The notes under the pieces are model-generated. The model worked only from the letters and a program-made list of their open reading frames with translations. It had not been told where the DNA came from and ran no database searches. A program made the position numbers and the translations under genes. From NCBI GenBank assembly GCA_910584605.1, contig CAJUAW010000151.1, positions 1-5,343 of the forward strand: a DNA stretch of 5,343 nucleotides. The letters run 5' to 3'. Shown piece by piece: positions 1-5,343 of this stretch (position 1 is its first letter; each line of letters starts with the position of its first letter). Source of the stretch: an uncultured Oscillospiraceae bacterium (GTDB taxonomy: Bacteria > Bacillota_A > Clostridia > Oscillospirales > Oscillospiraceae).

Positions 1-861
1 TCCCTCCCCGAGGACCAGCTGACGGCCATCTGCAGGACCACCGCCGCCCACCGGAGCAAAAACTCCGGCGGAGCCGAGGTGGTGGGCGCCCATCTGGAGG
101 GTCCCTTCCTCTGCATGGCCAAGAAGGGGGCGCAGAACGGCGACTACCTCCACGATCCCGACCCTGCCATGCTCAAGCGCCTGCAGGAGGCGGCGGAGGG
201 CTGCGTCAAGCTGGTCACCCTGGCTCCGGAGCAGCCCGGGTCCATCGAGTTTATCCGGGCGGCGGCGGAGCTGGGCATCCACGTCTCCGTGGGCCACACC
301 GTCGCCGGCTATGAGACGGCCAAGGCCGCCTTTGAGGCGGGGGCTGATCACGCCACCCACCTGTACAACGCCATGCCCCCCCTGGCCCATCGGGACCCCG
401 GCGTCATTGGCGCGGCCTGGGAGGTCCCCTCCGTCAAGGCCGAGCTGATCTGCGACGGTATCCATATCCACCCTGCGGTGGTGCGCCTCACCTTCGGCCT
501 GTTCGGGAAGGAGCGGATGATCATCATTTCCGATTCCCTCCGGGCCACCGGGATGCCCGACGGCGAGTACCCCTTCGGCGGACAGATGATCGAGGTCCAC
601 GGCAACCGGGCCACCATTCTGGGCCACCCGGAGACTTTGGCCGGATCGGTCACCAGCCTGATGGGCTGTCTCCGCCAGGCGGTTTCCTTCGGCATCCCCA
701 TGGCGGACGCCGTCCGGGCCTGCACCTACAACCCCGCCCAGTCCATCGGCATCGATGGCCGGGCCGGTACCCTGGACGTGGGGAAGGAGGCCAGCATTGT
801 GCTGCTGGACCAGGAAGACCTGTCCATTCAAGCGATTATTTTCAAGGGACAGGCGGTATAA
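1..861 (+). CDS. nagA: N-acetylglucosamine-6-phosphate deacetylase (NagA), 3' part; start lies left of the window
   Basis: Cytosolic amidohydrolase that converts GlcNAc-6-P to GlcN-6-P plus acetate, feeding amino sugars into glycolysis or wall synthesis. The frame is open from base 1; 286 residues are visible against about 380 for the family, so roughly the first quarter is missing and the GTG at 79 is an internal valine, not a start. Numbering visible residues, the family signatures come in order: HLEGP (31-35, metal-ligand Glu33), GHT (98-100, His99), ATHLYNAM (118-125, His120), DGIHIHP (152-158, His155) and ISD (176-178, with Asp178 at the catalytic acid/base position). The C-terminal segment LAGSVTSLMG (213-222) through NPAQSIGI and GTLDVGKEAS is typical of NagA. 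All expected metal and catalytic positions in the visible part are intact. Downstream is an ABC sugar ATPase on the same strand after 283 bases, so co-transcription is possible but not shown. Function is assigned by motif recognition and is confident. Confidence 0.95.
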   Translation, partial: SLPEDQLTAICRTTAAHRSKNSGGAEVVGAHLEGPFLCMAKKGAQNGDYLHDPDPAMLKRLQEAAEGCVKLVTLAPEQPGSIEFIRAAAELGIHVSVGHTVAGYETAKAAFEAGADHATHLYNAMPPLAHRDPGVIGAAWEVPSVKAELICDGIHIHPAVVRLTFGLFGKERMIIISDSLRATGMPDGEYPFGGQMIEVHGNRATILGHPETLAGSVTSLMGCLRQAVSFGIPMADAVRACTYNPAQSIGIDGRAGTLDVGKEASIVLLDQEDLSIQAIIFKGQAV

Positions 862-866
862 ATCTG

Positions 867-897
867 TTGGAATGGGCGGGTCCGCCCGCCTTTCCAA
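867..897 (+). terminator. GC-rich hairpin just after nagA; weak terminator candidate
   Basis: TTGGAA (867-872) pairs with TTCCAA (892-897), and GGCGGG (875-880) pairs with CCCGCC (885-890), around a TCCG loop with a small TG/T internal loop. It starts 5 bases after the nagA stop, the usual place for a terminator. There is no T-run after it on the + strand (ATATAATCC follows), so it may be a poor terminator or an mRNA 3'-end stabilising structure. Confidence 0.45.
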
Positions 898-898
898 A

Positions 899-904
899 TA
901 TAAT
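899..904 (+). promoter_or_regulatory. Possible -10 box (TATAAT) upstream of the ABC ATPase gene
   Basis: An exact TATAAT occurs in otherwise GC-rich DNA, directly after the nagA hairpin. The 16-18 base spacing upstream gives no TTGACA-like -35 (the sequence there is GGCGGGTCC) and there is no extended -10 TG. If active, it would start transcription near 911 and give a leader of about 230 bases before the ATPase ATG at 1145. A perfect hexamer is suggestive but not sufficient. Confidence 0.3.
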
Positions 905-951
905 CCAAGGGCCGGGCTGCTACTCCATCTCGGACCCGGACCGCTGGCCAG

Positions 952-971
952 AGGGCTGTCCAGGCAGCCTT
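952..971 (+). other. Small hairpin in the ATPase gene leader
   Basis: GGCTG (954-958) pairs with CAGCC (965-969) around a six-base loop and extends by a G-T and an A-T pair to 952/971. It lies between the candidate -10 box and the Shine-Dalgarno sequence. No T-run follows, so it is not a convincing terminator. No known riboswitch class was recognised in the leader. Confidence 0.3.
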
Positions 972-1015
972 AAGGGCGGACGGTCAAGATCCTAAATAGC
1001 TCCCGGCACCAAAAC

Positions 1016-1024
1016 AAAAGGAGG
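1016..1024 (+). promoter_or_regulatory. Strong Shine-Dalgarno sequence, displaced from the ATPase start codon
   Basis: AAAAGGAGG in an A-rich context (AAAACAAAAGGAGGAAAACAT, 1011-1031) is the best ribosome binding site on the + strand of this window. No ATG or GTG in any frame lies at the usual 5-10 base spacing: the first base triplets after it read AACATCCGC. The family-conserved ATG of the ATPase is 120 bases further on. The site is either brought near the ATG by folding, separated from it by an insertion, or serves a non-standard start. Confidence 0.55.
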
Positions 1025-1031
1025 AAAACAT

Positions 1032-1144
1032 CCGCTGCGGCTTGCGGTGCAGCAGTGTGGAGACCTGCTGCAAAGTCCCTGAAGACTATGCTGCTCCAGG
1101 GCGAGGTGGAGGAGGCGGAGGCCGCTCCATCAAAGCCGAATGTT
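1032..1144 (+). other. 113-base GC-rich spacer between Shine-Dalgarno and ATG; possible inserted element or structured leader
   Basis: This segment separates the ribosome binding site from the ATPase ATG. It contains a perfect 8-bp inverted repeat, TGCAGCAG (1048-1055) with CTGCTGCA (1065-1072), and a purine-rich GGTGGAGGAGGCGGAGG run ending at 1121. Its borders are complementary: AACAT (1027-1031) with ATGTT (1140-1144), and CGGCTT (1038-1043) with AAGCCG (1133-1138). The ATPase reading frame stays open through it, with an in-frame GTG at 1055 and ATG at 1088, but neither has a well-spaced ribosome binding site and the encoded residues (for example LLQGEVEEAEAAPSKP) do not resemble the family N-terminus. 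Its origin is unknown. Confidence 0.4.
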
Positions 1145-2335
1145 ATGGCAACTCTGAACCTGAAGAACATCCAGAAGATCTACCCCCACAGCAACGACCA
1201 GAAGAAGGCCAAGAAGAAGAAGGGTGAGCCCGAGAAGAAGACCAACCTGCAGGTGACCGATCAGGGCGTGATCGCCGTCCAGTCCTTCAACCTGGACATC
1301 AAGGACAAGGAATTCATCGTGCTGGTCGGCCCCTCTGGCTGCGGCAAGTCCACCACCCTGCGCATGGTGGCCGGCCTGGAAGAGATCTCCGGCGGTGAGC
1401 TGTACATCGACGGCAAGCTTGTCAACGATGTGGAGCCCAAGAACCGGGACATCGCCATGGTGTTCCAGAGCTACGCTCTGTATCCCCACATGACGGTGTA
1501 TGAGAACATGGCCTTCCCCCTGAAGCTGCGCAAGATGGACAAGGACGAGATCGACCGCCGGGTCAAGGAGGCGGCCGAGATCCTGGACATCACCCAGTAT
1601 CTGGACCGCAAGCCCAAGGCTCTGTCCGGCGGCCAGCGCCAGCGTGTGGCCATCGGCCGCGCCATCGTCCGCGAGCCCAAGGTGCTGCTCATGGACGAGC
1701 CGCTGTCCAACCTGGACGCCAAGCTGCGTAACCAGATGCGCGCCGAGATCATCAAGCTGCGCCAGAAGATCAACACCACCTTCATCTACGTCACCCACGA
1801 CCAGACCGAGGCTATGACCCTGGGCGACCGCATCGTCATCATGAAGGACGGCTTCATCCAGCAGATCGGCACCCCCCAGGAGGTCTTTGACCACCCCGCC
1901 AATCTGTTCGTGTCCGGCTTCATCGGCATGCCTCAGATGAACTACTTCAACGCCAAGCTGGTCAACGAGGGCGGCAAGTACGCCGTGGTCGTGGAGAACT
2001 GCAAGGTGGTCCTCTCGGACGAGAAGCAGAAGAACCTGGCGGCTCACAAGGTGCAGCCCCAGGACATCACCTTGGGCGTCCGTCCCAGCCACATGGTGCT
2101 GGCCAAGCAGCCCGGCAACACCCTGTCTGCCACCATCGACGTGTCCGAGCTGATGGGCAGCGAGATCCACTTCCACGCCAATGCCAACGGCAAGGACGTG
2201 GTGGTCATCGTGCCCACCATGAACGCTGAGGGCGAGCGCATCGACTCCTACCACGCCGGCGACAAGCTGAACCTGACCTTCAGCGGCAACGTCTGCCACA
2301 TCTTCGACAAGGACGGCAAGAATCTGGAGTTCTAA
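1145..2335 (+). CDS. ugpC: MsmX/UgpC-family sugar ABC transporter ATP-binding protein
   Basis: Cytoplasmic ATPase of a CUT1-type sugar importer; relatives such as MsmX of Bacillus subtilis are shared by several sugar permeases. The product is 396 residues. In order: A-loop Tyr13, Walker A GPSGCGKST (62-70), Q-loop Gln108, signature LSGGQ (160-164), Walker B VLLMDEP (180-186, catalytic Glu185), D-loop SNLD (188-191), H-loop His218, then a C-terminal TOBE/OB-fold regulatory domain from about 285 to 396. All ATPase residues are intact. I chose the ATG at 1145 because MATLNLKNIQKIY is the family's first beta-strand; in-frame starts at 1055 and 1088 would add an extension with no family counterpart. 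Odd points are a lysine-rich insert (20-32) between the A-loop and Walker A, and the lack of a near ribosome binding site. No sugar permease or binding protein gene is adjacent, so the substrate is unknown. The nagA neighbour hints at amino-sugar or general carbohydrate use; that is inference. Confidence 0.93.
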   Translation: MATLNLKNIQKIYPHSNDQKKAKKKKGEPEKKTNLQVTDQGVIAVQSFNLDIKDKEFIVLVGPSGCGKSTTLRMVAGLEEISGGELYIDGKLVNDVEPKNRDIAMVFQSYALYPHMTVYENMAFPLKLRKMDKDEIDRRVKEAAEILDITQYLDRKPKALSGGQRQRVAIGRAIVREPKVLLMDEPLSNLDAKLRNQMRAEIIKLRQKINTTFIYVTHDQTEAMTLGDRIVIMKDGFIQQIGTPQEVFDHPANLFVSGFIGMPQMNYFNAKLVNEGGKYAVVVENCKVVLSDEKQKNLAAHKVQPQDITLGVRPSHMVLAKQPGNTLSATIDVSELMGSEIHFHANANGKDVVVIVPTMNAEGERIDSYHAGDKLNLTFSGNVCHIFDKDGKNLEF

Positions 2336-2353
2336 TCCTTCCTCCCGCGAACA

Positions 2354-2392
2354 AAACCGGCCCCGCCTTTGATGGAAAGGCGGGGCCGGTTT
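2354..2392. terminator. Bidirectional intrinsic terminator between convergent genes
   Basis: A perfect 17-bp stem, AAACCGGCCCCGCCTTT (2354-2370) with its complement (2376-2392), closes the five-base loop GATGG. On the + strand the stem ends in TTT followed by ATT. On the - strand the complement of AAAA (2353-2356) gives a TTTT tail. It sits 18 bases after the ATPase stop and 36 bases beyond the potCD stop on the opposite strand, so it can end both transcripts. A smaller hairpin, GGGGA (2407-2411) with TCCCC (2416-2420), precedes it on the potCD side. Confidence 0.92.
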
Positions 2393-2428
2393 ATTGGATC
2401 GTTCCCGGGGAGCGTTCCCCGCATCAGG

Positions 2429-4432
2429 TCAGTCCACACCCAGCTGGGTCCACAGGGTGTTGTACAGATTGAGGGTGGCGGCGGGCAGATTGTGATAGGG
2501 CTCACAGCGCGCCAAAACCTCGTCTGGGGCCACCATGATCTCGTAGATCTCAGGGTCCAGCTCCTCTTCATACAGCTCCTCGTAGTAGGCGGGGTACCGC
2601 TCCAGGGCCTCCCGGTTGGGGGAGGCGTAGCCGATGTAGTCCATATTGGCCAGGCTGGAGTCGGTGGAGGCGATGAAGTCCATCCACATATGGCCCTCCC
2701 TCCGGTGGGGGGCGTCCTGAATCATCAGCATGGAGTCCACAAACCAGTTGGAGCCCTCCTTGGGGATGACAAAGGCGAGATCCTCGTTGTTTTCCAGCAT
2801 GGAGATATAGTCGCCGGCATAGTAGGTGGCGATGGCGGCATTATTGCCCTCCATCTTCTGAAATACCTCATCGGACACCCGCCCCTGGAACACCTTCCGC
2901 CGGCTGGCGTCGGCCACCAGCTCATACGCCTCTCTGATCTGGGCCTCATCGGTGGTGTTCACCGAATAGCCCAGATAGAACAGCGCCTCGGCCAGGGCGT
3001 CCCGGGAGTTGTTGATGAGCAGCACATTCCCGGCGTACTTGCTGTCGTACAGGGCGCTCCAGCTGTCGATCTCCTCCTCCACCATAGCGGTATTGTAGAT
3101 GATTCCCAGAGTGCCCCAGGTGTAGGGGACGGTGTACTCGCTGGCGGGGTCGAAGTCCAGATGCAGGAAGCGCTCATCCATCAGGGAAAAGTTGGGGATC
3201 AGACTGTAGTCCAGCTTTTCCACCATGCCCTCCTGGATGAAGCGGCCCGCCATATAGTCGGAGCAGACCACCACGTCGTAGTCCGCGCCGCCGCTTTTCA
3301 GCAGGGAGTACAGAGCCTCGTTGCTCTCGGCGGTCTGGTAGTTGACCCGGATGCCGGTGGTCTCCTCAAATTGGTCAATCAGGCTCTCGTCGATATACTC
3401 CCCCATGCTGCATACGTTGACCACCGGACGGGAACCGGTCTCATGGGCCAGCGCCGTCACGATGAAGACAAAGGCGCAGGCCAGCGCCGCCGCCGTCCCC
3501 CGGCGAACCCACCGGAAGCGGGGCTCCGCCGCTTTCTGGCCCAGCCGCTCCAGGGCGGAGGGCTTCCGGGCCGCGCCCAGGCGGTCCCTGGCCTCGGCCC
3601 GGACCTCCTTCAGATTGGACAGCACCAGCAGTACCAGCACCGACAGGAACAGCAGGGTGGAAATGGCGTTGATCTCCGGGGTGACCCGCTTCTTGGTCAT
3701 GCCGTAGATGGTCATGGCCAGGGTGGAGTTGGCCGACCCGGCGGTGAAGTAGGAGATGATAAAGTCGTCGATGGACATGGTGAAGGCGATGAGAGCCCCG
3801 GAGACAATGCCCGGCTTGATCTCGGGCAGCATCACCTTCCAGAAGGCCTGTATCCAGGTGCAGCCCAGGTCCTGGGCTGCGTCCATCAGGTTCCGGTCCA
3901 TCTGCCGCAGCTTGGGAGCCACGTTCAGGATCACATAGGGGATGTTGAAGGCCACATGGGCCAGCAGCAGCGTCCCAAAGCCCAGCACCAGCCGCTCCGG
4001 CAGCTCTACGGCATGCTGGATGCTGTTCAGCCACCGGGCAAAGGTCCCCCAGCCCTGAAAGAAGGCCACAAAGAACAGACACAGGGACACGCCGGTGACG
4101 ATGTCGGCGTTGACCATAGGGATATTGCCCACGGTGAGCAGGGCCTCCCGCCGCTTGCGGCCCAGGCTGTACAGGCCGATGGCGGCGAAGGTGCCCGCCG
4201 TCGTGGCGATGGCGGTAGCCAGCAGGGAGACCAGCAGGGTGGTGTACACGCTCTCCATAATGATCCGGTTCTGGAACAGACGGCTGTACCAGTGCAGAGA
4301 AAAGCCCTTCCACACGGCGCTGGAGTCCCCGGCGTTGAAGGAAAAGACGATGAGCAGCAGGATGGGCGCGTAGAGAAAGAGGAAGGTCAGGCCGATGAGC
4401 AGGCGGCGGCCTGCGCGATTGGGCCGTTTCAC
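2429..4432 (-). CDS. potCD: Polyamine-type ABC transporter permease fused to its substrate-binding protein (PotC-PotD fusion)
   Basis: A 667-residue inner-membrane protein joining two parts that are separate in E. coli. Residues 1-272 are a PotC-like permease with six hydrophobic segments (about 11-31, 63-88, 107-126, 147-171, 208-229, 254-272) and the ATPase-contacting EAA loop (184-209, DAAQDLG then LPEIKPG). A basic linker (273-311) and an extra membrane helix (313-329) lead to a PotD-like binding domain (about 337-667). This domain shows EYIDESLIDQFEETTGI (345-361), SDY (391-393), PYTWGTLGIIYN (436-447), YYAGDY (537-542), NWFVDSM (562-568) and IGYASPN (600-606), all PotD-family landmarks. 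The start is GTG, overlapping the potB stop as GTGA, with AGGAGG 10 bases upstream, so translation is probably coupled. The domain has no separate signal peptide or lipobox; the extra helix anchors it outside. Spermidine/putrescine is the likely ligand by family, but two pocket aromatics known from E. coli PotD seem replaced, so specificity is uncertain. Confidence 0.93.
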   Translation of the reverse strand: MKRPNRAGRRLLIGLTFLFLYAPILLLIVFSFNAGDSSAVWKGFSLHWYSRLFQNRIIMESVYTTLLVSLLATAIATTAGTFAAIGLYSLGRKRREALLTVGNIPMVNADIVTGVSLCLFFVAFFQGWGTFARWLNSIQHAVELPERLVLGFGTLLLAHVAFNIPYVILNVAPKLRQMDRNLMDAAQDLGCTWIQAFWKVMLPEIKPGIVSGALIAFTMSIDDFIISYFTAGSANSTLAMTIYGMTKKRVTPEINAISTLLFLSVLVLLVLSNLKEVRAEARDRLGAARKPSALERLGQKAAEPRFRWVRRGTAAALACAFVFIVTALAHETGSRPVVNVCSMGEYIDESLIDQFEETTGIRVNYQTAESNEALYSLLKSGGADYDVVVCSDYMAGRFIQEGMVEKLDYSLIPNFSLMDERFLHLDFDPASEYTVPYTWGTLGIIYNTAMVEEEIDSWSALYDSKYAGNVLLINNSRDALAEALFYLGYSVNTTDEAQIREAYELVADASRRKVFQGRVSDEVFQKMEGNNAAIATYYAGDYISMLENNEDLAFVIPKEGSNWFVDSMLMIQDAPHRREGHMWMDFIASTDSSLANMDYIGYASPNREALERYPAYYEELYEEELDPEIYEIMVAPDEVLARCEPYHNLPAATLNLYNTLWTQLGVD
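3443..3616 (-). other. Linker and extra transmembrane anchor joining the permease and binding domains
   Basis: This encodes residues 273-330 of the fusion protein. Residues 273-311 are polar and rich in Arg/Lys, consistent with a cytoplasmic segment after permease helix 6. Residues 313-329 are uniformly hydrophobic (TAAALACAFVFIVTALA), preceded by RWVRR. Under the positive-inside rule the seventh helix runs in-to-out and delivers the binding domain to the outer face. The cysteine at 319 does not fit a lipobox. Confidence 0.8.
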
Positions 4433-5265
4433 AGCATCATCGCCTCCTCCTCACCCTCGCCGAAGCGGTTCATGACCACCATACATACCACCACAATGAC
4501 CATCATCACCATGGAGATGGCGGCCCCCAGGTGGGGGGCGTAGGCCCCGCCCAGGAACTGCAGCTCGATCAGGTCGCCCAGCATCATCTGGTTGCCGCCC
4601 CCCAGCAGGCGGGAGATGGCAAAGGTGGACACCGACGGGACAAACACCATAGTTACCCCGGACAGCACTCCGGGCAGGGACAGAGGCAGGATCACCTTCC
4701 GGAACACCCTGGCGGAGTCGGCCCCCAGGTCACGGGCGGCCTCCAGCAGGGAGCCGTCCAGCTTGACGATCACCGAGTAGATGGGCAGGATCATAAAGGG
4801 CAGGTAGTTGTACACCATGCCCAGCACCACCGCCCCCGAAGTGCCGATGATGGGGATGTACTCCACCCCCAGCAGGTCCAGCAGGCCGATCATCCGGAAG
4901 AACTGATTGATCAGACCGTTGTTCTCCAGGATGGACATCCAGGAGTAGGTCCGCAGGAGAAAATTCATCCACATGGGGAGCATGATCAGCGCCATGGCCA
5001 CCCGCTGGAAGCCGGGACCCTCGTGGGCCATCCAGTAGGACAGCGGGTAACCGATGAACAGGCAGATCAGCGTGGCAATGATGGCCAGGCGGAAGGAGCG
5101 CAGGAACACCGAAGCGTAGGTCCCCATCTCGGAAAAGTTTTCCGTAGTGCCCTCAAAGTCCGCCGTGGTAAAGGCGTAGACCACCATGATGAGGATGGGG
5201 ATGACCACCATCAGCGCCATCCACACCACGTAGGGGACGGCAAACCAGGAGAGCTTATTCTTCAT
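4429..5265 (-). CDS. potB: Polyamine-type ABC transporter permease PotB
   Basis: Inner-membrane permease subunit, 278 residues, the usual length for PotB. It has six hydrophobic segments (about 9-31, 57-78, 86-106, 134-157, 196-216, 243-265). Family marks include NFLLRTYSWMSIL (101-113), the EAA loop from LLEAARDLGA (173-182) to LPLSLPG (193-199), which docks the ATPase, and FVPSVSTFAIS (208-218), equivalent to the conserved PotB segment after that loop. The ATG at 5265 is chosen because MKNKLSWFAVPYVVW is the normal N-terminus and AGGAGG lies 9 bases upstream. The same frame is open to the window edge, but that upstream part is the out-of-frame shadow of the preceding gene. The stop TGA overlaps the GTG of potCD by 4 bases. 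It pairs with the PotC part of the fusion to form the channel. The C-terminus GEGEEEAMML is short and acidic. Substrate is inferred from family and partner. Confidence 0.94.
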   Translation of the reverse strand: MKNKLSWFAVPYVVWMALMVVIPILIMVVYAFTTADFEGTTENFSEMGTYASVFLRSFRLAIIATLICLFIGYPLSYWMAHEGPGFQRVAMALIMLPMWMNFLLRTYSWMSILENNGLINQFFRMIGLLDLLGVEYIPIIGTSGAVVLGMVYNYLPFMILPIYSVIVKLDGSLLEAARDLGADSARVFRKVILPLSLPGVLSGVTMVFVPSVSTFAISRLLGGGNQMMLGDLIELQFLGGAYAPHLGAAISMVMMVIVVVCMVVMNRFGEGEEEAMML

Positions 5266-5343
5266 CCCCGCTCTCCTCCTCGTCCAGGGCGTAGCTGGCG
5301 TCGCTGATCTCCTCGTACTCCTCGGAGTAGGAGGAGTAGTCAC
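5255..5343 (-). CDS. C-terminal end of an upstream gene, probably potA (ABC ATPase); the rest lies right of the window
   Basis: Only 28 codons and the TAA stop (5257-5255) are visible, in a frame different from potB. The tail is strongly acidic and rich in Ser and Tyr: it begins DYSSYSEEYEEISDASYA and ends in LDEEESGDEE. Its last 11 bases overlap the potB start, and the potB ribosome binding site lies inside it, so the two genes are almost certainly co-transcribed and translationally coupled. In Pot operons the gene before potB is normally potA, the ATP-binding subunit, and the transporter otherwise lacks its own ATPase in view. That identity is inferred from gene order; no ATPase motif is visible. 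Confidence 0.6.
   Translation of the reverse strand, partial: DYSSYSEEYEEISDASYALDEEESGDEE
5275..5280 (-). promoter_or_regulatory. Ribosome binding site of potB inside the upstream coding tail
   Basis: AGGAGG on the - strand, 9 bases before the ATG at 5265. It fixes the potB start and rejects the longer open frame. It also encodes part of the acidic Glu run of the upstream protein (its GAG GAG GAG codons). Confidence 0.8.

Noticed and set aside
970..998. TTAAGG and TAAATA with 17-base spacing as a promoter
   Set aside because: Each hexamer matches the consensus at only about three of six positions, which is expected by chance.
1047..1082. Leader peptide of 11 codons starting at GTG
   Set aside because: The Shine-Dalgarno ends 22 bases upstream, too far for normal initiation, and the peptide has no run of a regulatory amino acid.
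1055..1144. GTG at 1055 or ATG at 1088 as start of the ATPase
   Set aside because: Both are in frame, but neither has a well-placed Shine-Dalgarno, and the added residues do not match the family. Kept only as an alternative.
1042..1227. 61-codon frame rich in Gly and Glu overlapping the ATPase start
   Set aside because: It is a frame-shifted reading of the spacer and of the ATPase lysine-rich insert, with composition driven by GGA/GAA repeats and no suitable start signal.
1130..2299. 389-codon open frame on the - strand opposite the ATPase gene
   Set aside because: The product is repetitive Leu/Val/His/Asp/Gly sequence typical of a codon-bias shadow; the opposite strand encodes every ABC ATPase motif.
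3470..3490. Cys319 of the fusion as a lipoprotein lipobox cysteine
   Set aside because: The preceding residues (A-L-A) do not fit the lipobox, and the cysteine lies in the first half of a membrane helix inside a fusion protein rather than after a signal peptide.
2369..4543. 724-codon open frame on the + strand, antisense to potCD
   Set aside because: It is the mirror of a clearly conserved coding sequence in GC-rich DNA; its product is low-complexity, rich in Gly, His, Gln and Val, with no recognisable domain, and it runs across the potCD-potB junction.
4531..5307. 258-codon open frame on the + strand opposite potB
   Set aside because: Its product is Gln/His/Gly-rich without a domain or ribosome binding site, and potB on the other strand is unambiguous.
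5266..5343. N-terminal extension of PotB to the window edge
   Set aside because: The extension reads as Pro/Thr/Arg-rich sequence, while a good ribosome binding site and the normal PotB N-terminus place the start at 5265; the other frame here encodes the upstream gene's tail.

Overview
The window looks like chromosome from a GC-rich, low-temperature-independent 'Firmicute' lineage, most probably a gut Clostridia member of the Oscillospiraceae type (Flavonifractor/Lawsonibacter-like). This is inferred from strong AGGAGG-type ribosome binding sites, GC-rich codon use, a lysine-rich N-terminal insert in the MsmX/UgpC-type ATPase, and a polyamine-type permease fused to its binding protein. The species cannot be fixed from sequence alone. 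There is no mobile element, CRISPR array, tRNA or rRNA visible.

Layout. On the + strand, bases 1-861 hold the 3' part of nagA (N-acetylglucosamine-6-phosphate deacetylase; its start lies left of the window). A 283-base gap (862-1144) follows. It contains a GC-rich hairpin just after the nagA stop, a TATAAT box, a strong but displaced Shine-Dalgarno sequence, and a 113-base GC-rich spacer of unknown nature. Next is a complete MsmX/UgpC-family sugar ABC transporter ATPase (1145-2335). A perfect 17-bp stem (2354-2392), with T-rich flanks on both strands, terminates this gene and the convergent operon.

On the - strand, reading right to left, is a tightly packed polyamine-type ABC importer operon. 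It starts with the last 28 codons of an upstream gene (probably potA), which overlaps potB by 11 bases. potB (5265-4429) in turn overlaps a potC-potD fusion gene (4432-2429) by 4 bases at GTGA. The fusion encodes an inner-membrane permease whose C-terminus continues through a basic linker and one extra membrane helix into an extracellular binding protein. No separate lipoprotein is therefore needed.

How the genes work together. The - strand genes encode a complete importer: ATPase (off window), permease PotB, and permease plus tethered binding protein PotCD, most likely for spermidine/putrescine or a related cation. The + strand genes belong to sugar metabolism: NagA deacetylates GlcNAc-6-P, and the MsmX/UgpC-type ATPase probably energises one or more sugar importers encoded elsewhere, since no sugar permease is present here. 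The most unusual signals are the 120-base separation between the ATPase gene's only good Shine-Dalgarno sequence and its family-conserved ATG, and the PotC-PotD fusion architecture.
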